A stretch of DNA of 64,000 nucleotides from Roseomonas indoligenes (GCF_017813365.1 NZ_JAGIZA010000004.1:248001-312000), one strand, 5' to 3'. Numbered from the stretch's first letter, positions 43,656 to 52,985 are shown. Program-made: numbers and translations. Notes: generated from the sequence alone by a model not told the origin.

Positions 43656-43919
43656 ATGATCTACGTCATTCCGCGGGAGGGCACGAAGGTGCCCGACCCG
43701 GTGCTGCACGACTTCCTGCCGCCCGAGGGCCGCTGGGTGGAGCGCACCGAGCACTGGGTCCGCGTGCTGCGCGACCAGGACGCCCAGGAGGGCAGTCCGC
43801 CTCCGGAGGCCGAGGCCTCCGCCACGCCGGCCCCGGAGCCGGTCCCCGACACCCCCGCCGAGCCCGCCCCCGAGGCGGTCTTCACCCCGCCCGATGCGGA
43901 TGAGGAGAACCCCGCCTGA
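43656..43919 (+). CDS. DUF2635 protein (Mu gp38-like)
   Basis: 87 residues. IYVIPREGTKVPDPVLHDFLPPEGRWVERTEHWVRVLRD is the DUF2635 signature found directly before the sheath gene in Mu-type phages. The C-terminal half is a Pro/Glu-rich tail. It marks the switch from lambda-like to Mu-like genes. Confidence 0.8.
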   Translation: MIYVIPREGTKVPDPVLHDFLPPEGRWVERTEHWVRVLRDQDAQEGSPPPEAEASATPAPEPVPDTPAEPAPEAVFTPPDADEENPA

Positions 43920-45397
43920 TGGACGGCTTCACGCAGATCCCGGCCAACCTCCGCACGACGCTGTTCTACGCGGAGGTGGACAACTCCGGCGCCAATTCCA
44001 ACACCGCTGGCAGCCTCCGCACCCTCATCATCGGCCAGAAGAACACCGCAGCCGACATCGCGCCGAACGTGCGCGCGGTGCTGGAAAGCGTGCCCTGGGT
44101 GCAGAACCGCGCCGGCCGCGGCTCCCAGCTGGCGCTGATGGCCCAGGCCTATCGCAAGCAGGACCCCACGGGCGAGACCCACGTGCTGCCGCTGGCCGAC
44201 AACGCCGCCGGCGTCGCCGCCACGGGCACCATCACCGTCACCTCCGCCCCGAGCGCGGCCGGGACGGACAGCCTCTACATCGCTGGCCGCCGCGTGCAGT
44301 ACGCGGTCGCGCCCAGCCAGACCACGGCCCAGATCGCGACCGCGATCGCCGCCGCCGTCAACGCCGCCGGCGACCTGCCGGTGACGGCCGTCGCCGCCGC
44401 GGCCGTCGTGACCCTCACCGCCCGCTCCAAGGGCGAGGTCGGGAACGACATCCAGGTCGTGCGCAACTACCTCGGCTCCCTCGGGGGCGAGGTGGGCCCA
44501 GCCGGGCTCGCCATCACCATCGGCCCGATGTCGGGCGGTACCGCCAACCCCGACCTGGTGGCCGCCCTGGCCAACCTGAACGACGAGGCCTTCGAGTTCT
44601 ACGTCCTGCCCTTCACGGACACGACGAGCCTCAACGCCCTGCGCGCGCACATCGACGCCCGCTGGTCCTGGGACAAGATGCTCTACGGCGGCGCCTTCTC
44701 GGCCCTCCGCGGCACTCTCTCCGGCGCCCTGACCTTCAGCGCCGCCCGCAACGACCAGTACACGGTGGTGCTGCCCTTCAACGGGTCGCCTTCCTTCACC
44801 CCGCAGATCGCGGCCAGCCTGGCCGGCTCCTGCGCGGCGAGCCTCCGGGCGAACCCGGGCCTGCCGCTGCACGGCCTGCCGGTGGACATGCTGCCGCCCT
44901 CCTCCGACCTTCGCTTCGGGGTGGGCGACCGCAACACGCTCGTGAACAACGGGCTCGGCGGCTTCGTCGTGCAGGCGGATGGCTCCGTGCTGACGGACAC
45001 CCTGGTCACGGGCTATCGGCAGAACGCCCAGGGCGCCCCGGACGACAGCTACATGTACCCGGAGCGGCTCTACTGCATCGCGGCCGCCATTCGGCGCATG
45101 AAGGCCGGCATCACCAGCCGGTTCGGGCGGTGCGTGCTGGTCGATGACGCCCAGAAGCCCAAGCCCGGCTCGCGCCGGATCACCCGCCTCATCATCCGCG
45201 ATTACCTCCTGAGCGAGTACCGCGCGATGCAGGAGGACGGGCTGGTCCAGCAGTACAGCCGCTTCGCCGAGGCGCTGGACGTCCAGCGCAGCTCCTCCAA
45301 CCGCTGCCGCGTGGATGGCCTGCTGCCGATCATCCCGGTGGACCAGTTCCGCCAGTTCGCCGCGCGCGTGCAGTTCCGCCAGTCCACGGGGAACTGA
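43919..45397 (+). CDS. Contractile tail sheath protein (Mu gpL-like)
   Basis: 492 residues. FTQIPANLRTTLFYAEVDNSGAN at the start and the C-terminal block GSRRITRLIIRDYLLSEYRAMQEDGLVQQYSRFAEALDVQRSSSNRCRVDGLLPIIPVDQFRQFAARVQF are typical of Mu-type sheaths. Its presence makes this a myovirus. Overlaps the DUF2635 gene by 1 base. Confidence 0.93.
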   Translation: MDGFTQIPANLRTTLFYAEVDNSGANSNTAGSLRTLIIGQKNTAADIAPNVRAVLESVPWVQNRAGRGSQLALMAQAYRKQDPTGETHVLPLADNAAGVAATGTITVTSAPSAAGTDSLYIAGRRVQYAVAPSQTTAQIATAIAAAVNAAGDLPVTAVAAAAVVTLTARSKGEVGNDIQVVRNYLGSLGGEVGPAGLAITIGPMSGGTANPDLVAALANLNDEAFEFYVLPFTDTTSLNALRAHIDARWSWDKMLYGGAFSALRGTLSGALTFSAARNDQYTVVLPFNGSPSFTPQIAASLAGSCAASLRANPGLPLHGLPVDMLPPSSDLRFGVGDRNTLVNNGLGGFVVQADGSVLTDTLVTGYRQNAQGAPDDSYMYPERLYCIAAAIRRMKAGITSRFGRCVLVDDAQKPKPGSRRITRLIIRDYLLSEYRAMQEDGLVQQYSRFAEALDVQRSSSNRCRVDGLLPIIPVDQFRQFAARVQFRQSTGN

Positions 45398-45400
45398 TCC

Positions 45401-45769
45401 ATGGCAATCGACACCGACGCCCTTGGGGGCACCGCCTATCTGACCATGGACGGCCTCGGGCTGCCCGTGGTCTCCGGCACCGGCTACGGCGTCGCGACCG
45501 TCAAGCGCGAGGCCATGATGGGCATGGACGGCTTCCACGGCTGGAAGCTCACGCCCATCCCCGGCTTCATCAAGGCCACGGTCCGCAACATCCTCGGCAT
45601 CTCGACCGAGGACTACACGAACCTGGCCGGCGTCTCCGTCTCGCTCGAGCTGACCAACGGCAAGCGCGCGACCGGCAACGACATGGCGTGCGTCGAGGCC
45701 GTCGCGGTCGAAGGCGACGAGCAGACGATCGAGCTCCGCTTCGAGGGCCCGAAGGTGACGGAGGTCTGA
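45401..45769 (+). CDS. Tail tube protein (Mu gpM-like)
   Basis: 122 residues. GTAYLTMDGLGLPVVSGTGYGVATVKREAMMGMDGFHGWKLTPIPGFIKATVRNI and the C-terminal CVEAVAVEGDEQTIELRFEGPKVTEV follow the tube protein pattern of Mu-like phages. It sits 3 bases after the sheath stop. Confidence 0.9.
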   Translation: MAIDTDALGGTAYLTMDGLGLPVVSGTGYGVATVKREAMMGMDGFHGWKLTPIPGFIKATVRNILGISTEDYTNLAGVSVSLELTNGKRATGNDMACVEAVAVEGDEQTIELRFEGPKVTEV

Positions 45770-45770
45770 G

Positions 45771-46097
45771 ATGAGCGAGACCAGCATGGCCGCCGATGAC
45801 GTCGACGTGGTGGAGGCGATCCCCTCCCGCACGATCCGGTTCCCGAAGCTCAGCTTCGCCGGGACCGACTATGACCACGTGATCCTGTCCCCGCCGAGCG
45901 CGCAGTCCCTGGACGAGGCGACGCTGAAGCCGACGGGCATCCAGACGGTCCAGCACCTCATGCGCAAGCACGGCACCCTGCCGGAGGCGGTGCTGCACCT
46001 GCTGCTCCCGCAGGTGATCGAGTTCGCGGACCGCTACTTCGAGCGTTTCAAGTTGCCCGTCCTGCCGGTGGCTGGGGACGCCTCGCAGGGCGGGTGA
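45771..46097 (+). CDS. Tail assembly chaperone (Mu gp41/P2 gpE type)
   Basis: 108 residues. IRFPKLSFAGTDYDHVILSPPSAQSLDEATLK and the helical C-terminus (PEAVLHLLLPQVIEFADRYFERF) match chaperones that coat the tape measure during tail assembly. It starts 1 base after the tube stop. The next small frame begins inside its stop codon, as in two-part chaperones. Confidence 0.75.
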   Translation: MSETSMAADDVDVVEAIPSRTIRFPKLSFAGTDYDHVILSPPSAQSLDEATLKPTGIQTVQHLMRKHGTLPEAVLHLLLPQVIEFADRYFERFKLPVLPVAGDASQGG

Positions 46098-46195
46098 CGA
46101 TCGCCTGCGGCTTCGGGCCGCGGGACTGCCTGAACATGCCGGTGACCGAGCTCCTCTGGTGGGAGAGGCGCGCCGCCGAGATGGGACGCCTCTGA
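46094..46195 (+). CDS. Second tail chaperone segment (gpE'-like), 33 residues
   Basis: A GTG at 46094 overlaps the previous stop (GTGA) and opens a 33-codon frame, MTIACGFGPRDCLNMPVTELLWWERRAAEMGRL. The MPVTELLWWERRA pattern is what the downstream part of P2/Mu-type tail chaperones looks like. It lies in the -1 frame of the first chaperone gene, and that frame is open upstream, so it may be made as a frameshift fusion; I see no classic slippery heptamer, so stop-start coupling is an equal option. It ends 1 base before the tape-measure ATG. Confidence 0.6.
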   Translation: MTIACGFGPRDCLNMPVTELLWWERRAAEMGRL

Positions 46196-46196
46196 C

Positions 46197-48773
46197 ATGG
46201 CCACGGCAACCGCCGGCGCGCTGAGCGTCTCGATCAGCGCGATCGACCTCTTCACCAAGCCCACCGGGCGGATGACGACCTCGGCCAACAGGCTGGGGCA
46301 GTCTGTCCGGCGGGTCGGGGCCGAGCTTGGGCGCGGCCTGCAGTTCGACCGGATCTCCCGCGGGGCGCGCAGCGCGGCCGCGAACATCGGGGCCATCGTG
46401 CCCCCGCTCTCGGCCATCACGGCCGCCGGCACCGTCGCCGGCGTCTACCGCCTGGCGGCCGGCTGGTCCCGGGCCAACGCCGAGCTCGGCCGCCTCGCTA
46501 CGCGGACCAAGACGGCTGTTCCCGACATGAACGGCCTGCAGGCGGCGGCGCAGATTGCCGGCGCCTCGGCCGAGGACGTGGCCCAGGGCATGGTGGGCCT
46601 GGGCGATGCCGTCACGGATGCCGTCGGCGGCCGCGACGACACGGCTGCCGCCTACCTCCGCATGCTGGGAATCAGCATGCGCGACGCCTCCGGCCGGGCC
46701 CGCACCGCCGCCGACGTCCTCCCCGAGGTGGCCGAAGGGCTGACCAAGATCGGGGATCCGGCGCTGCAGGCGCGCGTCATGGGCGCCCTCCGGTTGCCCC
46801 CTGGCCTGATCCCGATGCTCTCCCGCGGGAAGCGCGGCCTGGCGGATCTGCGCGCGGAGGCCGAGAGCTTCGGCGCGACCAGCGAAGAGGGGGCGCGGGC
46901 TGCCCGGGACTTCGAGGCGGCGCAGGCCCGCCTGAACCTTGCCGGGACGGGGCTGGCCAACACCTTCGCAGCCCGCCTGGCGCCGGCTCTGACGCCCGCC
47001 CTCAACCGCTTCGCGACCTGGATCTCCAGCAGCCGAGTTTGGCTCGGCCTGAAGCTCGATCAGGGCATCAGCGCGGTCTCCGGCGCGCTCGAGCGCGCGC
47101 CGTGGGAGGAGATCGGCAAGAACCTGGGCGTGGTCACCGGCGGCGTCGGCACCCTCGTCAGCGGCCTCGGAGATCTCGCCTTCCCGAAGGGCTTCGGCGT
47201 CGAGCTGGAGGAGATCACCCGCAAGTGGGGCGAGTGGGTGGGGGCAGTGAATCGCTTCGCCGAAAGCCCCGTCGGCCGGTGGTGGTTCGATGCGAACGCC
47301 CCGACGCCGGGCGGCGGCATCGGCAGCCTCGGCGAGGATACGACGCCCCAGGCCGAGGCCGAGGCGAAGCAGCGCCGGGCGGAGACCGACGGGCAGGACT
47401 ACGTCCCGCGCCGCCGCGACGACTGGATCGGCCGGCCCTGGAACTGGCTGCTGGACCGTGGGCGCGAGAGCGCGGAGCGCCGCGCCGCCGCCTCGCCCCA
47501 GGATGACACCGAGCGGGGCCTGAAGTCCTGGGCGGACATCGGCGATCGCCTTGCCATGCTCCTCGGCGTGATGAACCGCCCGGAGCGGGTGACCGGCATG
47601 GCCAGCGGCTCGGACCGGCGCCGCGCGCAGGACGACGTCGGCGGGTTCCAGCGTCGCACCTTCGGGGACGAGGAGGCCACGGCGCGGCAGCGCACGGCCT
47701 TCGATCGCCTGAAGGGGCACGGCTGGACCGACGAGCAGGCGGCCGGGATCCTGGCCAACCTCCGCCACGAAAGCGGCCGCGGCTTGGACAACGCCGCCGT
47801 CGGCGATCAGGGCAAGGCCTATGGCATCGCCCAGTGGCATGCCGATCGCCAGGAGAACTTCCGCCGCTGGGCGGGAAAGCCGATCCAGGGCAGCTCCCTC
47901 GAGGAGCAGATCGACTTCATCAATTACGAGCTGACCCGAGGGGATGAGCGCCCCGCCGGCAACCTCCTCCGTCGCCAGACGACGGCGGCCGGCGCCGGCC
48001 AGGTGGTCTCGCAGTACTACGAGCGGCCGAAGCACGTGCTGGGCGAGGCCAATGCCCGCGGCGACACCGCCGCCGGCATGCTGCCCCGGCTCCGCGCCGC
48101 GCCGCCGGCAGCTGCCCCAGCCTCCGCCGGGCCGCTCCCGCCCGCCGCCGCGCCGATGGCCTCGGACAGGCAGCGCCTGGACGTCCGGGTGACGGTGCAG
48201 GGGCAGGGCACGGTGCAGGCCCTCATGCCGACGGGCCCGATCTGGCCCCGCGCCCTGGGCACCGACCAGGAGACCGTCGGCCGGGGCCTCGTGCCCTCGG
48301 TCACGCGCGTCTGCAACGCGGCGCGCATGCTGGTCACCGGCGCCTTCCCCGGCACCGCCCTGCAGATGCTCCCGGAATGGGAGATGACGTTGGGCCTGCC
48401 GGACGCCTGCACCGGCCAGCCTGACACGCTGCAGGGGCGCCGCCGCCAGGTGGTGGCCCGCCTCGCCGCCCAGGGCGGGCAGTCGCGCCGCTACTTCATC
48501 GGCCAGGCCGCGCAGCTCGGCTATGCGATCACCATCGAGGAGTTCGCGCCGGCCCGCGCCGACGAGCTGGTCGCGGACGCGCCTGCTTACGACCCGGTGT
48601 GGGCCTACACCTGGCGGGTGCATGCACCCGAGACGACGGTGACCGAGTTCGGCGCCGACGAATCAGCGGCCGATGAGCCGCTCGCCGCCTGGGGCAACCA
48701 GGCCCTGGAGTGCCGGCTGCGCAGCATCCGCCCCGGGCACACCACCCTCCAATTTGCCTACGGGAGCAGCTGA
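46197..48773 (+). CDS. Tape measure protein with lysozyme domain fused to YmfQ/gp48 baseplate protein
   Basis: 858 residues. The N-terminal part (1-about 480) is a helical tape measure (SISAIDLFTKPTGRMTTSANRLGQSVRRVG). A tail lysozyme-like domain follows (about 500-615: GWTDEQAAGILANLRHESGRGLDNAAVGDQGKAYGIAQWHADRQENF), then a Pro/Ala linker and a normal tape-measure end (LDVRVTVQGQG). From about residue 673 the sequence becomes YmfQ/DUF2313: ALMPTGPIWPRALG, NAARMLVTGAFPGTALQMLPEWEMTLGLPDACTG, YFIGQAAQLGYAITIEEF. In Mu-like phages these two proteins are separated by DNA circularisation, hub, spike and baseplate J genes, all absent here. An in-frame deletion is the simplest reading. ACGGTGCAGG is repeated at 48192 and 48210, at the junction. 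Confidence 0.8.
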   Translation: MATATAGALSVSISAIDLFTKPTGRMTTSANRLGQSVRRVGAELGRGLQFDRISRGARSAAANIGAIVPPLSAITAAGTVAGVYRLAAGWSRANAELGRLATRTKTAVPDMNGLQAAAQIAGASAEDVAQGMVGLGDAVTDAVGGRDDTAAAYLRMLGISMRDASGRARTAADVLPEVAEGLTKIGDPALQARVMGALRLPPGLIPMLSRGKRGLADLRAEAESFGATSEEGARAARDFEAAQARLNLAGTGLANTFAARLAPALTPALNRFATWISSSRVWLGLKLDQGISAVSGALERAPWEEIGKNLGVVTGGVGTLVSGLGDLAFPKGFGVELEEITRKWGEWVGAVNRFAESPVGRWWFDANAPTPGGGIGSLGEDTTPQAEAEAKQRRAETDGQDYVPRRRDDWIGRPWNWLLDRGRESAERRAAASPQDDTERGLKSWADIGDRLAMLLGVMNRPERVTGMASGSDRRRAQDDVGGFQRRTFGDEEATARQRTAFDRLKGHGWTDEQAAGILANLRHESGRGLDNAAVGDQGKAYGIAQWHADRQENFRRWAGKPIQGSSLEEQIDFINYELTRGDERPAGNLLRRQTTAAGAGQVVSQYYERPKHVLGEANARGDTAAGMLPRLRAAPPAAAPASAGPLPPAAAPMASDRQRLDVRVTVQGQGTVQALMPTGPIWPRALGTDQETVGRGLVPSVTRVCNAARMLVTGAFPGTALQMLPEWEMTLGLPDACTGQPDTLQGRRRQVVARLAAQGGQSRRYFIGQAAQLGYAITIEEFAPARADELVADAPAYDPVWAYTWRVHAPETTVTEFGADESAADEPLAAWGNQALECRLRSIRPGHTTLQFAYGSS

Positions 48774-48774
48774 G

Positions 48775-49623
48775 ATGCGCCGCATCCAGGACGAAACCGC
48801 CGTCGATACGCTGCCCGCCTTCGCACCCACCGGTACGGTCGGGTACTTCTCGGGCGGCAATCCGGCCATCGGCAAGCTGGCCACCCGCGTTCGCGCCTGG
48901 TGGCTGAACATGATCCAGGAGGAGCTCGTGGGGCTCCTCCTGGATGTCGGGCTTCCGATCGACGGCTCCAAGACGCTGAAGGATGCCTTGCGGGGCCGCC
49001 TCCTCGCCGTCCGGCGGCTGCCCTCCGGCGTCTATACGCCCACAACCGGGACGAAGATGGTTTACGTCCAGGTGGTGGGGGGCGGCGGCGGCGGCGGCAA
49101 CGCCGCTCCCACTGGCGCAGGGCAGTGCTCGGCTGGTTCCGGTGGGGGAGGCGGCGGTTGCGCGGAGGGGCTGCTGACCTCCGGGTTCGCTGGGGTAATG
49201 GTGACCCGCGGCCTGGGGGGTATCTCTGGAGCGAATGGCGGCACCAGCTCCTTCGGCTCGCTGTTCTCGGCAACGGGCGGCGGCGGCGGGACGACCGGTT
49301 CTGCGCAGAGCACCTCAATTACGGCCTATGTCGGTCAGGCACCCGGTGGCTCCGGGTCAGGTGGATCGGACAGCAACGGCGGCTCTAACGGGACTGGTGG
49401 CACCGGGAAGCCGGCCTTCTACGGCAACAACCCCGCTTCTGGTGAGGGCGGCAGCAGCATTCTCAGCGGCGGCGCTCCGCTCTCGAGCAGCACCTCCTCC
49501 GGCAACCCTGGCACCGGCCCAGGCGCCGGCGGCTCGGGCGCATGCCTCCTCGCCGGCGCGGGAGGCACAGCTCTCGGAGGTGGCGGCGCCGATGGACTTG
49601 TTCGCGTGTGGGAGTACGCCTGA
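48775..49623 (+). CDS. Glycine-rich tail fibre/adhesin protein
   Basis: 282 residues. The N-terminal 100 residues (IQDETAVDTLPAFAPTGTVGYFSGGNPAIGKLATRVRAWWLNMIQEELVGLL) are an attachment domain common to tail proteins of such prophages; the rest is a Gly-rich domain with poly-Gly loops (about 115-280) like phage tip adhesins whose glycine-rich loops contact host receptors. The start at 48775 follows the previous stop by 1 base. Confidence 0.75.
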   Translation: MRRIQDETAVDTLPAFAPTGTVGYFSGGNPAIGKLATRVRAWWLNMIQEELVGLLLDVGLPIDGSKTLKDALRGRLLAVRRLPSGVYTPTTGTKMVYVQVVGGGGGGGNAAPTGAGQCSAGSGGGGGGCAEGLLTSGFAGVMVTRGLGGISGANGGTSSFGSLFSATGGGGGTTGSAQSTSITAYVGQAPGGSGSGGSDSNGGSNGTGGTGKPAFYGNNPASGEGGSSILSGGAPLSSSTSSGNPGTGPGAGGSGACLLAGAGGTALGGGGADGLVRVWEYA

Positions 49624-50063
49624 TGCAGACCTTTGCCCGCGTGCAGGGCGGTGTCGTGGCCGAGATCGTGAAGATCCCCGCCGACACCCCTCCCTTGGAG
49701 GAGCGCTACCACCCGGACCTGATCCCCGCCTTCGTGGAACTGTCCGGTCCCGGCTCACAGAGTGTGGGAGAGGGGTGGCTCTACGACGGCAGCACGTTCT
49801 CCGAGCCGCCGCACGCCGAGGCTCCGCAGGACCCCGTCCCGGCTTCCATCACACCCCGACAGGCGCGGCTCGCTCTTCTGCAGGCCGGCCTCCTGGACGA
49901 GGTGGATGCGGCTGTCGCGGCAGCGGGCCGCGCCGCCCAGCTCGAGTGGGAATATGCCACCGTCGTGGAGAGGAGCGGCACGCTGGTGGAAAGCCTGGCG
50001 GCCGGGATCCCGCTGACCGATCAGCAGGTCGACAACCTCTTCAGGACCGCTTCGTCCCTCTGA
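49623..50063 (+). CDS. Tail fibre-associated protein, 146 residues
   Basis: MQTFARVQGGVVAEIVKIPADTPPLEERYHPDLIPAFVEL is a start often seen in small proteins encoded next to tail fibres, sometimes annotated as fibre assembly proteins. The C-terminal 80 residues form a helical domain (ITPRQARLALLQAGLLDEVDAAVAAAGRAAQLEWEYA). The ATG overlaps the adhesin stop by 1 base. Function as chaperone or virion protein is not resolved. Confidence 0.65.
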   Translation: MQTFARVQGGVVAEIVKIPADTPPLEERYHPDLIPAFVELSGPGSQSVGEGWLYDGSTFSEPPHAEAPQDPVPASITPRQARLALLQAGLLDEVDAAVAAAGRAAQLEWEYATVVERSGTLVESLAAGIPLTDQQVDNLFRTASSL

Positions 50064-50149
50064 GCGCCTAGCCACCCCGTCATTTCCTGAGCCTGCACCT
50101 CCGCGCACCCTCCGGGCTGCGCGGCGATGCCGCTTGCGAGGCCCCCTAC

Positions 50150-52969
50150 ATGACCGCTGTTACGGCCGATCTCGGGCTGCTGCCCGACACGGACGTCGTG
50201 CGCCCGCGCGTCTGGATCGGGAACGCCGTCACGGCCGAGATCCAGTTCCGCGACGAGGCGCGCAAGCCCGCCGCTGTGACGGACCCGGTAACCTTCACCT
50301 GGCGCTCGCCGGCCAACGTCCTCGTGGATCTTCCCGGGGTGCCGGTACCCGGCAAGCCAGGGCTGTTCCGCTGCGCCTATCGGGCCCCGCTGGTCGGGGA
50401 GCGCTGGGCCGTCCGCGCGCAGAAGGGCAACGACAAGCCCGTCCTGAACTGGATGCTCTTCGACGTGGTGCCGGAGCCGCCGGGCGGCCCGGTCCCGCAG
50501 CAGGCGATGTGGCTCGCCTCGCCCGATACGGCGCTGCTCTCCCTGGAGGGCACGCACCTGGCCGGGGCGACGATCCCTGACTTTCCCCAGGTGGAAGCGG
50601 ACGACAGCGGCAGCCTTCCCGCCGGCCTCCTGATCCCCGCCGTCGATCGAGACGCCCCAGGCGGCCCCGCGAGCGTGCACGTCACGCAGCAGGCCATCCG
50701 CGACGATGCTCTCGCCACGATCGCGCCCCAGGTGGAGCAGGTCTCCGACGACGCCCAGGCGGTCGAGATGTCGCGCCAGCAGGTGGTGGGGATCCGCGAG
50801 GCGATCCCGGGCGACGTGGCAACCGAGGTGGGTGCCAAGGTGCCGCCCGCCGTTGATGCCTCCGTCGCCGCGAAGGTTCCGCCTGCCGTGGATACGGCTC
50901 TGGCGCAGAAGGTGGCCCCCGCCGTCGCGGACCAGGTGACGGCGCAGATTGACCCGAAGGTGACCGCCGCGCAGGACGCGCGGACGGGGTCGGAGGCGGC
51001 CCGCACCGGCGCCCAGATCGCGCAGGGACGGTCCGAGGACGCCGCGAACAACACCGCCGCCTCCATTGCCAACGCCGCCCGCATGGCGCTGACCCTGGCC
51101 GCGCTGCAGGCCAGCACGCCGGCACCGGCCGCAGGCGCCCTGGGCGTGGTCTACGGCGCCGGCACCGACCGGGGACTGTACCAGTACCTCTCGGGGGCCT
51201 GGACCTATCAGGGCCTCACGCTGGCCGACCTGCTGGCGATGGTCTCCCGCTCGAGCAACGACCCCGCCGGATTGGTGGTGAAGGACGCGAACGGCAACGT
51301 CGGCCTGGAGCTTTCGGGCGACGGGAAGCTGCTCTACGCGGCCGGCACCATCATCCAGGTTGCCGCGAACGGCACCGTGACCATCGGCCGCGTGGGTAGC
51401 AGCGGCGGCGTGGAGCTGCTTCCCAACGGGCAGACGCGCATCGGCGGTGTCACGCTCTCGCAGAACGCCGCGACGGATTACCAGATCGGCCTCGCGGACG
51501 AGTTCGGGAACATCATCCCGCTCTCCATGGGGGGCAGCTCCGGCGGATCGGGCGGCGGCAGCACCACCACGGGCTTCACGGCGGCCGAGCTGCTCGGCTT
51601 CGACGCCGACGTCATGGCGCAGGGTCGCGGGCTGGCGAGCTTCCGCAAGGCGCTGACGCAGCCGCCTCGGATTGGTGCCATCGGCGCCATCAACGGCGCC
51701 GGCCAGAGCCTCTCGGTGGGCGGCGGCTTCGGACCGGGCATCACCACCGTCCCGCTCGGCAACAACTGGCAGATCGGCACCTCCCAGCGCTTCACCATGG
51801 GCGGCGCGAACGCGGTCCCCATCGGCGACGCGAACTTCCACGGGCTGGTCTCGACCTCGGCCGCCGAGTTCTTCCAGACCACCGCCGTCAACGCCTTCCT
51901 GCGGCTCAGCGCGGCACACCGCGGCGTGCCGGTCACCACCCCGGACCTCGTGCTCGGCAGCAACGCCACGGGGTATCCCGGCCGTAGCATTGAGCTGCTG
52001 TCCTACGGCTCGGCTCCGGAGGGCAGCAACGGGGCCTCCTACTGGTCCTACATGCGGGACATCGTCCTGGCCCAGAAGGCCGCGGCGCAGGCGCTGGGCA
52101 AGCCCTTCGTCGTGCTCGCCATCCTCTTCGACCAGGGGCAGGCCAACGTGGCGGGGGTGGGGCTGGCGAACAGTGCCGAGGCCTGGTGCGCCCTCTTCCT
52201 CCAGTACGTGGCGGACTGGATCACCTACATCCTGCCGCTGACCGACAACGAGTACCCGCCGCTCTGGGTGCTGAACCAGACCTCGGGCGGCTTCCAGCAG
52301 GACACCTACCAGCTCGGCGTCAGCATGGGGCAGATCCTGGCCGCCCAGCGCTCGCCCTACGTCGTGCTCGCCCAGCCGATGGGGAACTACCAGAACTGCG
52401 GCACGGACCAGCACCCCTCCGCCAACTCCCACGCGCGGGCGGGCAACAAGCTCGGCCAGGTGCTGCACGAGGTGATCAACCTCGGGCGGAGCTGGGAGCC
52501 GCTGCGGCCCATGCAGATCCTCTGGCGAGGGCGCGAGGTGCTGATCGGCCTCAACCCCCGCAAGGGCCCGATCCGCTTCGCCAGCCCCTTCAACGGGTGG
52601 ACGCGGGTGGATCCGGCGACGGTGGCCAGCAAGGGCTTCACGGTCACTGACAGCCTCGGCGCGCTGACGGTCACGGCCGTCGACATCGTCGGGCAGGCCA
52701 CGATCCGGCTCACCGTCAACCGCACGCCGCAGGACGCGCCCTGGGTCACGGCCGGCTCGGCCGCGGCGGGCAGTGGTCGCACCTTCGTGGAGGACAGCGA
52801 CGACCAGCTCGCCTTCGAGGCCTACCGCTACTTGCCGCCTATCCAGAACCCGGACGGCACCACGACCGCTCGTATGGACCCGGCCGAGAACCTGCCCGCC
52901 GAGATCGGCAAGCCCTACAGCATGGCGAACCAGCTGCTGACCTTCCGTCAGCAGGCCGTGGCCGCCTGA
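50150..52969 (+). CDS. Tail fibre with SGNH/esterase-like C-terminal domain
   Basis: 939 residues. N-terminal beta domain (about 1-115), a long helical coiled region (about 180-320, with AAKVPPAVDTALAQKVAPAVADQV repeats), a beta region (about 360-460), then a putative esterase domain (about 505-780): GAINGAGQSLSVGGG resembles block I with its Ser, and GTDQHPSANSHARAGNKLG resembles the D-x-x-H block V. Such domains remove acetyl groups from surface polysaccharide, so this fibre may modify the host capsule before infection. Catalysis is inferred from motifs only. Confidence 0.65.
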   Translation: MTAVTADLGLLPDTDVVRPRVWIGNAVTAEIQFRDEARKPAAVTDPVTFTWRSPANVLVDLPGVPVPGKPGLFRCAYRAPLVGERWAVRAQKGNDKPVLNWMLFDVVPEPPGGPVPQQAMWLASPDTALLSLEGTHLAGATIPDFPQVEADDSGSLPAGLLIPAVDRDAPGGPASVHVTQQAIRDDALATIAPQVEQVSDDAQAVEMSRQQVVGIREAIPGDVATEVGAKVPPAVDASVAAKVPPAVDTALAQKVAPAVADQVTAQIDPKVTAAQDARTGSEAARTGAQIAQGRSEDAANNTAASIANAARMALTLAALQASTPAPAAGALGVVYGAGTDRGLYQYLSGAWTYQGLTLADLLAMVSRSSNDPAGLVVKDANGNVGLELSGDGKLLYAAGTIIQVAANGTVTIGRVGSSGGVELLPNGQTRIGGVTLSQNAATDYQIGLADEFGNIIPLSMGGSSGGSGGGSTTTGFTAAELLGFDADVMAQGRGLASFRKALTQPPRIGAIGAINGAGQSLSVGGGFGPGITTVPLGNNWQIGTSQRFTMGGANAVPIGDANFHGLVSTSAAEFFQTTAVNAFLRLSAAHRGVPVTTPDLVLGSNATGYPGRSIELLSYGSAPEGSNGASYWSYMRDIVLAQKAAAQALGKPFVVLAILFDQGQANVAGVGLANSAEAWCALFLQYVADWITYILPLTDNEYPPLWVLNQTSGGFQQDTYQLGVSMGQILAAQRSPYVVLAQPMGNYQNCGTDQHPSANSHARAGNKLGQVLHEVINLGRSWEPLRPMQILWRGREVLIGLNPRKGPIRFASPFNGWTRVDPATVASKGFTVTDSLGALTVTAVDIVGQATIRLTVNRTPQDAPWVTAGSAAAGSGRTFVEDSDDQLAFEAYRYLPPIQNPDGTTTARMDPAENLPAEIGKPYSMANQLLTFRQQAVAA

Positions 52970-52985
52970 TCCCCATAGGACCGAG

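Noticed and set aside
45570-48623. 1,017-codon open frame on the minus strand
   Set aside because: It is the antisense shadow of the tube, chaperone and tape-measure genes, with His/Arg/Gly-rich composition and no domain; high GC produces such frames.
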